From positions 3,999,501 to 4,063,500 of the forward strand of contig NZ_CP106679.1 of the NCBI RefSeq assembly GCF_025502585.1: DNA of 64,000 nt, in the 5' to 3' direction. The notes under the pieces were generated by a model that worked only from the letters and a program-made list of their open reading frames with translations, ran no database searches and was not told where the DNA came from. Numbering within the stretch: position 1 is the first letter of the stretch; each line of letters opens with the position of its first letter. Below are positions 45,476 through 54,664 of the stretch, piece by piece. Origin of the DNA: Reichenbachiella agarivorans. GTDB taxonomy: Bacteria; Bacteroidota; Bacteroidia; Cytophagales; Cyclobacteriaceae. The translations under genes and the position numbers were made by a program.

Positions 45476-46528
45476 ATGAAAATAATTTTCCAAAATACAA
45501 TCTACAGCCCTGATGAGCTGAATCAACTCTCCAAGACATACCTTGGTAGCCAACCTTTGTGTCAATTTATCTCCCATTGGCTCGAAGGTCATAGTGACTT
45601 CACTTTTCAGACTTCTGGATCTACAGGGATACCCAAAAACATATCAGTCCAGCGCAGACAAATAGAAGCCAGCGTACATGCCACCGCAGATTTCCTAAAT
45701 CTGAAGGCCTCTGATCAAGTACTGCTCTGCCTCAATCCTCAATACATAGCATCTATCATGATGGCGGCCAGGGCGCTTGTTCTAGACATGGATTTATATA
45801 TCCAGGCACCCAGTGCCAACCCACTCACCACACTGAATCACACCATTGATTTCGCATCATTTGTTCCTTTTCAGATTTATCAAATGATCCAAGAGAACTC
45901 CATTCTTCAATTAGAAGGAATCAAAAATGTCTTGATCGGTGGTGCGCCGCTTAATCAAGAAACTTTTGACATCCTATCCTCCCTCAACAACAATTGCTAT
46001 CTCACCTATGGCATGACAGAGACAGTCAGCCATATTGCACTGATGAAAATCTCAGGAGACTACCAACAAGCATGCTATGATGTATTGGATGGGATAAAAA
46101 TCGGAAATAACGATGAGCAATGCCTACAAATACAAGGGGTAGTCACTAATGATCAATGGATCCAAACAACAGATGTAGTAGAGCTCATATCAGAACGACA
46201 ATTTCGATGGCTCGGTAGAGCCGACCATGTCATCAACTCAGGTGGAATCAAAATTCACCCAGAACAACTCGAAAAATATTTGTCAAGCCTGATCACAACT
46301 GGTGAATTTTTCATCGGAGGGATTTCGGATTCAAAATTGAACGAAAGATGCGTATTGGTCACCGAATCACCAATGTCACCGGATAAGTTTGTACAAATTC
46401 AGGAATCAGTCGCAGAGCACTTTTCGAAACATCATGTCCCCAAGGCCTACTTCCATTTACCCACTTTCATCAAAACCGAGAGTGGAAAATTGAAGAGAAA
46501 AGAGATGCTTGTTCAAATAGAAAAGTAA
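45476..46528 (+). CDS. menE: o-Succinylbenzoate-CoA ligase (MenE-like AMP-binding enzyme)
   Basis: 350-residue acyl-adenylate-forming enzyme of the short form common in Bacteroidota. The AMP-binding P-loop is TSGSTGIPK. Motif YGMTETVSH, the hinge WLGRADHVINSGGIKIHPE, and the C-terminal catalytic Lys region (SGKLKRKEM) are present. Menaquinone synthesis uses it to activate o-succinylbenzoate with CoA. The length, the truncated N-terminal subdomain and the motif spelling favour MenE over other ligases, but no other men gene lies beside it, so the assignment is by sequence alone. Confidence 0.8.
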   Translation: MKIIFQNTIYSPDELNQLSKTYLGSQPLCQFISHWLEGHSDFTFQTSGSTGIPKNISVQRRQIEASVHATADFLNLKASDQVLLCLNPQYIASIMMAARALVLDMDLYIQAPSANPLTTLNHTIDFASFVPFQIYQMIQENSILQLEGIKNVLIGGAPLNQETFDILSSLNNNCYLTYGMTETVSHIALMKISGDYQQACYDVLDGIKIGNNDEQCLQIQGVVTNDQWIQTTDVVELISERQFRWLGRADHVINSGGIKIHPEQLEKYLSSLITTGEFFIGGISDSKLNERCVLVTESPMSPDKFVQIQESVAEHFSKHHVPKAYFHLPTFIKTESGKLKRKEMLVQIEK

Positions 46529-46605
46529 AAAATCCATAGACGATGGTCTACGGACTATGGTCTTGTTTGTCACAATACTCACATCTCATGTCTCATGTCG
46601 AAGAG

Positions 46606-47625
46606 CTATGACACCTTCACTACTACCTTACCTGTGGATTTGCCACTCTGGAAGAGCTTCACTGCATCGTGGAGTTGATCAAAGGCAAAAACAGATCCTA
46701 CATAGGGTCTTCCCAAATCCAATTTGCTCATGGCAGTTAAAAGCTCATCCATAATCTCTACTTTCTCATAAAGCCAGATCAAGTTGAAACCCATTACAGA
46801 CTTGTTGTCTTGGATCATCTCTTGCGGGTCTAACTTGGGTCGTGTCACAAACTTCCACAGCAACTTGAAATAATTCGGTTTAGAACCTGGTGAGGCGAAT
46901 TGAGATGCCCCCACTACCACCATTCTTCCCTGTGGTGCCATCGCCTTGTATCCAGCTTTGAATACCTCACCACCAATGGTTTCAATGATCAAATTGAGGT
47001 CTCTGTCTCCCAGAGCATTTTTTAGATCTGCTCCAAAATCCTTGCTACGCACAATCGACGCATCAAACCCCTCTCGCTGCAGCACATCCAACTTGCGGTC
47101 ACTACCGATGGTCCCGATCGTAAAGGCTTCATAGCATTTGGCAATCCTATTGGCCAAGATGCCCACACCACCTGCACCACTGTGGATGAGTACATTTTGT
47201 CCCTTTTTCAATCCCCCTAAATAAACCAGTGCGTAATAGGCCGTCAGACCCTGCACCAAGTAGGCTGCACCTTCCTCGTAGCTCCAATCAGGCGGCAATG
47301 CTACAATATGTTTGTCATCAATATTGATCTTGGTAGCATAGCCCCCAAAACGCGTCACACCCATGATCTTGTCTCCCTTTTTGTAGTCTGTGACCTCAGC
47401 ACCTACCTCCTCGACTACACCACAAAACTCCAACCCTGGTACAAAACTGCCTTTGGGAGTGGCACTGTATAATCCATGGATTGCAAAAACATCCGCAAAA
47501 TTGAGCCCTATCGTTTTGACCTCTACCTGTACCTCATTCGCATGTGGGGCGGATATTTCTTCTGTCACCAGTTTCAGGTTGGAGGTAGATCCTACTTTGT
47601 CAATTCTGTACGCTTGTCTTTGCAT
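46606..47625 (-). CDS. Zinc-independent quinone oxidoreductase/MDR family dehydrogenase
   Basis: 339 residues from Met at 47625 (MQRQAYRIDKVG); the open frame extends 18 codons further but the extra part is not family-like. GroES-like N-domain (GLNFADVFAIHGLY, PGLEFCGVVEEVG) and Rossmann NADPH-binding domain (HSGAGGVGILANRIAK). The catalytic-zinc ligands of alcohol dehydrogenases are missing, which places it with quinone oxidoreductase/VAT-1-like reductases. It ends FQSGKSTGKVVVKV as in that family. Substrate unknown; cytoplasmic. Confidence 0.85.
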   Translation of the reverse strand: MQRQAYRIDKVGSTSNLKLVTEEISAPHANEVQVEVKTIGLNFADVFAIHGLYSATPKGSFVPGLEFCGVVEEVGAEVTDYKKGDKIMGVTRFGGYATKINIDDKHIVALPPDWSYEEGAAYLVQGLTAYYALVYLGGLKKGQNVLIHSGAGGVGILANRIAKCYEAFTIGTIGSDRKLDVLQREGFDASIVRSKDFGADLKNALGDRDLNLIIETIGGEVFKAGYKAMAPQGRMVVVGASQFASPGSKPNYFKLLWKFVTRPKLDPQEMIQDNKSVMGFNLIWLYEKVEIMDELLTAMSKLDLGRPYVGSVFAFDQLHDAVKLFQSGKSTGKVVVKVS

Positions 47626-47718
47626 GATGAAATATGATTTTGCCTCAAAGATGCAGAAAAATAGAGGACTTTCGGTCAACTGGCGACAACCTACTTGTCA
47701 AAAAACAAGCAACATTAT

Positions 47719-48498
47719 TTAATTATTCAATGCGCCATCATCCACCCAGCAGGCCAGCATTTGGATCTCTTCGTCAGTGATCGAACCATCCTTAGGCATG
47801 GTTTTGTTCTGAGTATTGGTCTTGATCAATTGGGCGTAGGATTGGATGTTCTCAAACTCAGTAAATGGCACAATCGCATTGCCTGCCACATGACAACCTT
47901 CAATCGCACAATTGTTGGTGATGATGGGTTGGATTTCATCTTTGAAACTGATCCCTGATGGGATATAAAACGTGTCATCATTGTCACAACCCTCTATGTC
48001 CGTGATTGACAAGGTATGTGTACCCTTCTCCAAATTGGTGTAAGTAATTTGATCATTCATAGGGCTACCATCCAGAATATAGGTGTATGGACCACTTCCT
48101 CCAGTCACATTCACTGTGGCTTCACCCGTATTTCCATCACAACCAGCCGCCTGTATCTCCTCTACAACCACCGTAAACTCTGGGATCTCAGATGCTATCG
48201 CAAATGCCGTTTCTACCAAACAATTGTTGTCATCTCGGGTTAGGAGTACATAGTCTCCTGCGGATAAATTTTTAAAAACAGCCTCTTTCTGAAAGGAGAT
48301 TCCATTGACACTGTACTCATAGGGAGTATCCCCTCCAGAGGTCGAAAATTCTACTTGCCCACCTGTCTTGCAAGTCTCAGCAGACTGTGACACCACAGCA
48401 GTTGACAAATCACTCAGGTTGCAATCCACGGCCTTGTCTTCCTCACCACAAGAAATCGCAAGAACCAAAACAACTAAACTCCAAACGACCTTTTTCAT
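47719..48498 (-). CDS. Lipoprotein with SprB-type repeats and a CX4CH haem-like domain
   Basis: 259 residues from Met at 48498 (MKKVVWSLVVLVLAISC, lipobox Cys about residue 17). Two SprB-type modules follow (GGDTPYEYSVNG, GGSGPYTYILDG, each ending in a DxxxC-type strand). The C-terminal domain starts FKDEIQPIITNNC and carries CAIEGCH (Cys197, Cys202, His203), ending TMPKDG..DEEIQMLACWVDDGA. That domain matches the mono-haem cytochrome c fold of Bacteroidota secreted proteins, with CX4CH in place of CXXCH and a distal Met in TMPK. It may be a surface electron-transfer or haem-binding lipoprotein. It ends 93 nt before the oxidoreductase gene's upstream end. Confidence 0.78.
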   Translation of the reverse strand: MKKVVWSLVVLVLAISCGEEDKAVDCNLSDLSTAVVSQSAETCKTGGQVEFSTSGGDTPYEYSVNGISFQKEAVFKNLSAGDYVLLTRDDNNCLVETAFAIASEIPEFTVVVEEIQAAGCDGNTGEATVNVTGGSGPYTYILDGSPMNDQITYTNLEKGTHTLSITDIEGCDNDDTFYIPSGISFKDEIQPIITNNCAIEGCHVAGNAIVPFTEFENIQSYAQLIKTNTQNKTMPKDGSITDEEIQMLACWVDDGALNN

Positions 48499-48553
48499 AA
48501 CTTTTTCAATCAACCCACCACAATAAAAACTTTCAACTTTACAAACTTTCAAC

Positions 48554-49804
48554 TCAAACCCCAGCAGCCATCTGCATCAGTACGCCACAAATATACGCAG
48601 CATAAGTACCCAAAGCATAACCCAATACTGCCAGCAATACCCCAACAGGTGCAAGAGAGGGATGAAAAGCTGCTGCAACAATAGGTGCTGACGCTGCCCC
48701 ACCGACGTTGGCCTGACTACCCACAGATACAAAGAAAAAAGGTGCTTTGATCAACCTGGCTACCAAAAGCAACAAGCCAATATGTACCATCATCCATACG
48801 ATCCCAACTAAAAACAAGCCGGGAGAATCGATAATTGCCAGTACATCCATTTGCATGCCGACAGTAGCCACCAATATGTAGATAAACACACTGCCAATTT
48901 TAGAGGCTCCTGCTCCCTCCAAATTTCGCAATTTGGTGAAAGAAAGAACCAAGCCAACCGTGGTAGCTATGACCACCAGCCAAAAGAAACTGCTCGTCAG
49001 ACTATAATCTGCCAACACGGGATAATGAGTCCCGATGTACGGAGCGATGATATCAGCCAAAAAATGTGACAAACCCGTCACAGCGGATCCAATCGCCAAA
49101 ATCATCATCAAATCCCCCAATGAAGGAACTCTCGCAATGCTGAGTTGGTATTTTTCAATCTTATTTTTTACTTGCTCGATGGCTGACGCATCCGCTTTGA
49201 ACAAGGCATCTATCTGCTTTGATCTTCCTGCCCCGATCAAGAGTACTGCCAACCACACATTGGCCACCAAGATATCGACGGTCACCATTTTGGAAAACAG
49301 TTCGCCATCCACCTCAAAAACTTCTTTCATGGCAGCCTGGTTGGCACTACCTCCTATCCAGCTCCCAGCGATGGTGGTCATTCCCCTCCAGACATCGGAA
49401 AACTCTCCACCCACGATGCCTGGTGCTACCCATGAAAAAAACAGAATTGATACAGGCCCTCCAATCACGATCCCCAGTGTCCCAGTCAAAAACATAATGA
49501 TTGCCTTGCTACCAAGTTTTTTGATTTCCTTAAAATCCGTGCTTAGCGTCAACAACACCAAACTGGCAGGCAGCATGTATCGAGACGCTACAAAATACAG
49601 ATTAGACTTTTCACCTGAAATGATTCCGAGAGAATTGAGCACTGAGGGCAAAAAATAGCACACCAATACTGAGGGAACATAGGTGTAAAATTTTTGCCAA
49701 AAAGGATTTTCGGAAGTGCTCGTCTTGAACACCCAGCCAAGTATGAGCATCAGTAAGCCAAAAACTACTGCATCATTTGTGATCCACGCATCATTCATTT
49801 CCAT
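48554..49804 (-). CDS. DUF819 family integral membrane protein
   Basis: 416 residues with about 11 membrane segments. Family features include GSWIGGSANQAAMKEVF and SQANVGGAASAPIVAAAF, two glycine-rich inverted motifs typical of DUF819 (YjcL-like) proteins, which resemble keto-acid/Na+ symporter folds. Substrate is unknown. The start (49804, or Met3 at 49798) overlaps the end of the Nudix gene by up to 14 nt, so the two are probably coupled. It is followed by the lipoprotein gene after 55 nt. Confidence 0.85.
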   Translation of the reverse strand: MEMNDAWITNDAVVFGLLMLILGWVFKTSTSENPFWQKFYTYVPSVLVCYFLPSVLNSLGIISGEKSNLYFVASRYMLPASLVLLTLSTDFKEIKKLGSKAIIMFLTGTLGIVIGGPVSILFFSWVAPGIVGGEFSDVWRGMTTIAGSWIGGSANQAAMKEVFEVDGELFSKMVTVDILVANVWLAVLLIGAGRSKQIDALFKADASAIEQVKNKIEKYQLSIARVPSLGDLMMILAIGSAVTGLSHFLADIIAPYIGTHYPVLADYSLTSSFFWLVVIATTVGLVLSFTKLRNLEGAGASKIGSVFIYILVATVGMQMDVLAIIDSPGLFLVGIVWMMVHIGLLLLVARLIKAPFFFVSVGSQANVGGAASAPIVAAAFHPSLAPVGVLLAVLGYALGTYAAYICGVLMQMAAGV

Positions 49805-50435
49805 ATTGGGTTTGTTTAATTATTTCTGACAATTCACTCAAAATCATAGCTGTAGCTCCCCAAACGACACGATTTTGAATATCAAAGTACGGTGCTTCTA
49901 TTTTGACACCTTGATAAGGTTTGATCCAGGTTTTCTTCCTCAGATCAGGAGCGATGATGTCTGACACATTCACTTCCACGATTTGATCTACTTCCTTGGG
50001 GTCTTTGACAAAGACAGGTGTATGATCCAAATAGCCCAAGTAGGGTTGTATATTGAAATTGCTCGGAGGTACATAGTGGTGTGACAAAGCTCCAATCATC
50101 CTTACACTCTCTCTTGCGATTCCTATTTCCTCCTCAGTCTCTCTCAGTGCTGTCACGGACAGATCCTGATCTGACAACTCACGTTTTCCACCGGGGAGAG
50201 AAATCTGACCACTATGCACACCTACATACGTCTGTCTGACAGTGAGCGGAAACCGAATCTGATCCCCGACCTGATAAAACAGGATCAAAACAGCACTTTG
50301 TCTCGGAGGAATATCATGCCGAAAGGTACGCTTCAAATCCTCCATCCGCACGGGAGCCATGGCATGCTGTGCACGCACACCGGGCAACTCCTTTTTCAAC
50401 ACGCCCTTTAGCTCTGTGACAAACTCCTTGATCAA
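49791..50435 (-). CDS. Nudix hydrolase, CoA pyrophosphatase type
   Basis: 214 residues. Nudix box GGKRELSDQDLSVTALRETEEEIGI is preceded by LTVRQTYVGVHSGQISLPGGK, the UPF0035 motif of CoA diphosphatases, which hydrolyse CoA to 3',5'-ADP and 4'-phosphopantetheine. The start codon is TTG at 50435: an in-frame TAG lies two codons upstream, and no ATG is available before the conserved region. It overlaps the DUF819 gene downstream. Confidence 0.83.
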   Translation of the reverse strand: MIKEFVTELKGVLKKELPGVRAQHAMAPVRMEDLKRTFRHDIPPRQSAVLILFYQVGDQIRFPLTVRQTYVGVHSGQISLPGGKRELSDQDLSVTALRETEEEIGIARESVRMIGALSHHYVPPSNFNIQPYLGYLDHTPVFVKDPKEVDQIVEVNVSDIIAPDLRKKTWIKPYQGVKIEAPYFDIQNRVVWGATAMILSELSEIIKQTQYGNE

Positions 50436-50531
50436 TTTCTATTTTTCAAATGAATCCAATTCCTTTTTCTCTGCGTAGAGAACAAACATATCAATATAAT
50501 CATTAAATTGACCTGAACAAGCCTCAAAAAC

Positions 50532-51245
50532 ATGACAGACCAACTGCCCTATTATGTTTATGTCATCTTTCTATTGACAACACTTGCGACGTACGGATTT
50601 TTACATTTTGGCTTCAAAGGTGCTGAGACCAAAAATTCTAATACTGCCATGGTTGTTTCTGTCTGTATCGGTTCATGGCTCTTTACGATTGGCGTCCTTT
50701 CTCTGTACAACTTCTTCTTAGATTTCGAAACCTTACCCCCCAAATTTCTGATAGCCGTTTTACCACCGCTGATCACCGTGATTTTTGTTCTGTCTTACAC
50801 AAAATCAAGAAACTTCATCATGCGCATGCCCATCGCCACACTGACTTACCTCCACATAGTCAGAATCCCAGTCGAAATCGTCCTATGGTGGCTGGCCTTG
50901 CAAAGTTGGCTACCGATGATACTCACATTCGAGGGGACGAACTATGACATACTATCTGGTATTTCTGCTCCCTTTGTAGCCATCTTTATGGTCGGTCTGC
51001 GTAGCAAAGTCAAAATCGGCGCTATCATCTGGAACATCCTAGCACTGACTCTGTTGGTCAACATCGTAGTTCATGCCGTGCTTTCAGCTCCCTTTCCTTT
51101 TCAAAAATATGGTTTCGATCAACCCAACATTGCAGTCTTTCATTTTCCCTTTATCTGGCTACCAGGATTCATAGTACCTGCGGTTCTATTTTCTCACCTC
51201 ACTTCGCTACTGCAACTGTTTACTAAGAAAGAAGAAAACTTATAA
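50532..51245 (+). CDS. Hypothetical seven-span membrane protein
   Basis: 237 residues with about seven hydrophobic segments and a short charged C-terminus (TKKEENL). I do not recognise the family. Polar motifs that stand out are LHIVRIPVEIVLWWLALQ and GLRSKVKIGAIIWN. It is divergent from the Nudix gene and is followed after 15 nt by the XRE regulator, so the two are probably one operon and the regulator may control or sense it. Confidence 0.7.
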   Translation: MTDQLPYYVYVIFLLTTLATYGFLHFGFKGAETKNSNTAMVVSVCIGSWLFTIGVLSLYNFFLDFETLPPKFLIAVLPPLITVIFVLSYTKSRNFIMRMPIATLTYLHIVRIPVEIVLWWLALQSWLPMILTFEGTNYDILSGISAPFVAIFMVGLRSKVKIGAIIWNILALTLLVNIVVHAVLSAPFPFQKYGFDQPNIAVFHFPFIWLPGFIVPAVLFSHLTSLLQLFTKKEENL

Positions 51246-51260
51246 TGTACCCTCCTTTAC

Positions 51261-52754
51261 ATGGCTCTTGAGAAACAATACATCAAGTTAATATTCGGAA
51301 TCAAACTGAAACAATACAGACAGCGACTGAACCTATCGTTGCAAAGCCTATCCGATAGCTGCGGCATCTCCGTCTCCTATCTCAACGAGATCGAAAAAGG
51401 TAAAAAATACCCCAAGACCGAAAAGATCATTGCTTTGGCGCAAGCCCTGAAGGTGCATCCCATGGATCTCAAATCCGAGATGCTGGACAAAACCCTCGCA
51501 CCTATCACCCAACTGATGCACTCCGGGATTCTGTCAGAGCTGCCTTTGGAGCTATTCGGCCTAGAGGTGTCTCGATTGCTGGATCTGCTCTCCAATGCTC
51601 CGTCTAAGCTAAACGCCTTCATCGGTACTCTGCTAGAGGTGAGCAGAAACTACGACGTGAGAGTAGAGACTTTCTATTTCTCCGTGCTACGCTCCTATCA
51701 GGAAATCCACGAAAACTATTTTGATGAAATCGAAAAAAAGGCAGAAGAGTTCTTGCAAGAAATCAGTCTAATTCGTCACAAGCATATTTCTGCCCATCAG
51801 TTTGAGAAATACCTAGAGGATCACTATGATTACAAGATCATTGCCGATGATTTTTCATCCCATGACGCACTCCAAGACATGCGATCCCTGACTGTGGTCA
51901 AAAGGAGAAAACGACAACTGATCCTCAACAGCAGGCTCAGTTCGAGGCAACGGGCCTTTTATCTCGCCAAGGAAGTTGGGTACAACTACCTTGGCTACAA
52001 AGAACGCAACCATGCCATGCCATGGGTCAAGATTGATAGCTTTGACCAGGTCTTAAATGACTTCCGTGCATCTTATTTCGCATCAGCGGTTCTCATCAAC
52101 CGCAAGGATTTTACCAAGGACTTGAAAGTCTTCTTTCAAAGTGAAAAGTGGAATCAGAATATCCTCATCAATACCATGAGAGAATACAATGCCACACCCG
52201 AAATGGTATTGCAGCGCATGACCAACCTGTTGCCCGCATCCTTTGGACTCAAAGAGCTCTTCTTCTTCAAGTTCAACCACAAGCCTGGTAGTGATCACTA
52301 CGAACTGAGTAAGGAACTGCATCTCTCGCGACAACATCAGCCGAGAGGCACTGTACTCCAAGAACATTTTTGTAGACGATGGGGATTCATTGAGATGCTG
52401 GACACCTTGGCTGAAGTACACGAGGAGAAACCTGAGCAGATCATAGGAGGAGCACAAATCGCCCGATACTTCGATACCAAAGACGAGTTTCTTCTCCTCT
52501 CACTGGCCAAACCCTTTAGTCCTACTCAAGGAATCAACAACAGCCTTTCGCTGGGAATACGAATCAATGAAAAGACCAAAGAAACCATCCAGTTTCTCAA
52601 CGACCCTAGTATCAAGACACGACTGGTCAATGACACCTGCGAGAGATGCCCTGCAGCCAACTGCAACAAACGTGTAGCTCCTGCTACCCTGTTCGAGCGC
52701 AGCAAAAAAGAAAGTGAAAGGATCGAATTGCTCAGAGTGTATGGATTGAATTAG
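51261..52754 (+). CDS. XRE-family regulator with ImmA-like and short-chain-fatty-acyl regulator C-domain
   Basis: 497 residues. Residues about 10-65 form a Cro/CI helix-turn-helix (LNLSLQSLSDSCGISVSYLNEIEKG). A long helical linker is followed by an ImmA/IrrE-type domain around 180-260 (LSSRQRAFYLAKEVGYNYL), in which the zinc-protease HExxH is absent. The C-terminal part has a Cys cluster (Cys460-x2-Cys463-x4-Cys468) as in RamB/PrpC-regulator-like proteins that sense acyl-CoA metabolism. It starts 15 nt after the membrane protein gene. It probably represses or activates propionate, acetate or glyoxylate metabolism, but the target is not visible here. Confidence 0.82.
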   Translation: MALEKQYIKLIFGIKLKQYRQRLNLSLQSLSDSCGISVSYLNEIEKGKKYPKTEKIIALAQALKVHPMDLKSEMLDKTLAPITQLMHSGILSELPLELFGLEVSRLLDLLSNAPSKLNAFIGTLLEVSRNYDVRVETFYFSVLRSYQEIHENYFDEIEKKAEEFLQEISLIRHKHISAHQFEKYLEDHYDYKIIADDFSSHDALQDMRSLTVVKRRKRQLILNSRLSSRQRAFYLAKEVGYNYLGYKERNHAMPWVKIDSFDQVLNDFRASYFASAVLINRKDFTKDLKVFFQSEKWNQNILINTMREYNATPEMVLQRMTNLLPASFGLKELFFFKFNHKPGSDHYELSKELHLSRQHQPRGTVLQEHFCRRWGFIEMLDTLAEVHEEKPEQIIGGAQIARYFDTKDEFLLLSLAKPFSPTQGINNSLSLGIRINEKTKETIQFLNDPSIKTRLVNDTCERCPAANCNKRVAPATLFERSKKESERIELLRVYGLN

Positions 52755-52952
52755 ATTTTAGTATTTAGACACTAGACTTTTTCGTATTCCACCCGTCCTG
52801 ATCAGTACTTCTGACTTTTATCGGCAGATTTTAGCGCTTTTGATCAAAACTCATCCTAACTTCGCGCACTCAAAAACAGCTATCTACCTAATCGGATATT
52901 CAACTTGGCTAAAATTTAGTACTGAATAGACTTTCACAAAGACATAGCATAC

Positions 52953-53852
52953 ATGAAATACTCATCACTGAGAATCCTTTTCATCATTCTTCTTATTTGT
53001 TTTTTTCTACCTGAGTCGCCTATCAACTCGGCCAATCAGCGTATGGTCTCTGCTTCCCTTTTGACAGCTGGTTTGGGCACAGAGTCAAACACAGAGATCA
53101 CCAAGACTAAACACACAAGCAAGCTCCCTAGCAGCAAAAAAATTACTAACTACAGACTCAGAAAATACCGACACGTCACCCAGATGATGCATGATCTCAG
53201 TCCTGCCACCATCGAGCTGTGTGTCAAGAACAAGGTACCTCCTGCAGCTATATTGTCTATCATCTCCTTGGAGTCAGGATGGGGATCAGGCTATGTTGGT
53301 CAAATCACTGGCAACATCATGAGCTTGAATGCTGGTAAAAAAAGCACCAAACTGCCTCCGCTTTACCTTCCAGAAGTCATCGAAACAGGCAAAATACTCT
53401 TTGACGAAGTGGAGATAAAAAAATACGACCCAGAGCAACTGGAATACAAAATGAGAAGTGCAAGCATGAAGCGCGACTACCGCCCAAAAAGCATCGCAGG
53501 CACGAGCAAAGACCTCAATTATTTCAAATACCACCCAAAAGAAAGAGTCGATGCACAGATGCGCTGCATCAATGACTTCATCCAGCGATTTGTGAGCTAC
53601 CGCAGCAGCATCCCAGCTTACAGAGAGGCACGTGCCAACATGGATGCTTATGTAAAGACACATGGCGTCAGCATACTCTTTGACCCGACGGTCAATGTAG
53701 AATTCATTCACACCATTGGTGGACGACCCAATTCATTCAACTACCACGAAGAATGGCCACTCAAGGTAGAAAACATCATGAATGGAGTGGGACTGGTAGA
53801 ATTGTCACGAGACATGTACCTCAATCACAAGACATTTAATCAGTCTTGGTAG
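52953..53852 (+). CDS. Exported glucosaminidase-domain (GH73-like) protein
   Basis: 299 residues. N-terminal hydrophobic signal (8-25) and a polar linker. The core PPAAILSIISLESGWGSGYVGQITGNIMSL carries the GH73-type catalytic Glu107 in LESGWG. Such enzymes cleave the glycan of peptidoglycan in cell-wall remodelling. The C-terminal half (HPKERVDAQMRCINDFIQRF, VEFIHTIGGRPNSF) follows family spacing. Periplasmic or surface location is expected. It is followed by the MscS-type gene on the same strand. Confidence 0.75.
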   Translation: MKYSSLRILFIILLICFFLPESPINSANQRMVSASLLTAGLGTESNTEITKTKHTSKLPSSKKITNYRLRKYRHVTQMMHDLSPATIELCVKNKVPPAAILSIISLESGWGSGYVGQITGNIMSLNAGKKSTKLPPLYLPEVIETGKILFDEVEIKKYDPEQLEYKMRSASMKRDYRPKSIAGTSKDLNYFKYHPKERVDAQMRCINDFIQRFVSYRSSIPAYREARANMDAYVKTHGVSILFDPTVNVEFIHTIGGRPNSFNYHEEWPLKVENIMNGVGLVELSRDMYLNHKTFNQSW

Positions 53853-53974
53853 CACTCTCGTCTCTGCGGACAAAAACAATGCTCGGTGAGTTGACAATTC
53901 TTTCATAATCTAATTAATATTGAACCGTCAAACAGTCATTTGTATTTGATAGTACACTAGTAAACTTATTTCAT

Positions 53975-54502
53975 ATGCCTTCAGATTGGTTTGGAGAATC
54001 CCAAAAAGCCTACCACTTGTTTCAAATCCTAGGAACGATATTCATCATCATTCTTTACTTCTCGATCAAGTACATTTTCCAGAAGACCATCCTGAGGAGA
54101 GCCATTCAGCAAAACTTTGATCCCGCCAGATCGGTTTATGTAAGAAAACTGATCGGATTCATCATCTTCATGGTATGTTTGGTACTGGCTGGGATGGTAT
54201 GGGAAGTCTCCCTCAAAGGACTCTCAGTGTATATCGCTTCTGTCTTGACGATCGTAGGGGTCGGCCTATTTGCTACCTGGTCTATGGTCAGCAACATCAC
54301 TGCTTCACTGATTCTATTCTTCTTTTTCCCTCTCAAAATTGGTTCAAAGATCAAAATCGTAGATGGTAGCAACTCGATCGAAGGCGAAGTGCTCAACCTA
54401 TCACTCTTTTCCATCAAAATCTTGCTCCCCGATGGGCAACATGCCTACTATCCTAACAATCTAGCTGTACAGCGTTATATCATTCATTTGGAGGAAAATT
54501 AG
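53975..54502 (+). CDS. Small MscS-family mechanosensitive channel
   Basis: 175 residues, smaller than canonical MscS. Three hydrophobic segments are followed by the pore-lining helix and beta domain pattern GVGLFATWSMVSNITASLILFFFFPLKIGSKIKIV. The large cytoplasmic C-terminal cage is missing; the protein ends shortly after the beta domain (YYPNNLAVQRYIIHLEEN). It would open under membrane tension and release solutes during osmotic downshock. A terminator follows. Confidence 0.83.
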   Translation: MPSDWFGESQKAYHLFQILGTIFIIILYFSIKYIFQKTILRRAIQQNFDPARSVYVRKLIGFIIFMVCLVLAGMVWEVSLKGLSVYIASVLTIVGVGLFATWSMVSNITASLILFFFFPLKIGSKIKIVDGSNSIEGEVLNLSLFSIKILLPDGQHAYYPNNLAVQRYIIHLEEN

Positions 54503-54557
54503 ATATTAGATTTAAGAACCAAGAAAAAAAATCTTAACTCTTAGCTTAAAAAAACCA

Positions 54558-54592
54558 AAAAAGTCACCTCAATTTGATTGAAGTGACTTTTT
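54558..54592. terminator. Bidirectional terminator between MscS and IPT lipoprotein genes
   Basis: A 15-pair stem with one mismatch runs from AAAAAGTCAC (54558-54567) to GTGACTTTTT (54583-54592) around a TTG loop. A and T runs at both ends serve both convergent genes. Confidence 0.8.
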
Positions 54593-54664
54593 CAATATTT
54601 ATACTTCGCCCTAAAGATTACCTTAATAACGCAATTGCTATTCTTCGAGCCTAGTTATATTTCA

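Noticed and set aside
49035-49658. 207-residue open frame opposite the DUF819 gene
   Set aside because: It is antisense to a well-supported membrane protein, with a composition that mirrors it.
53904-53933. TTGACA and TAATAT with near-consensus spacing before the MscS gene
   Set aside because: This is the E. coli sigma70 form, which Bacteroidota do not use as their main promoter; AT-rich DNA makes such matches common.
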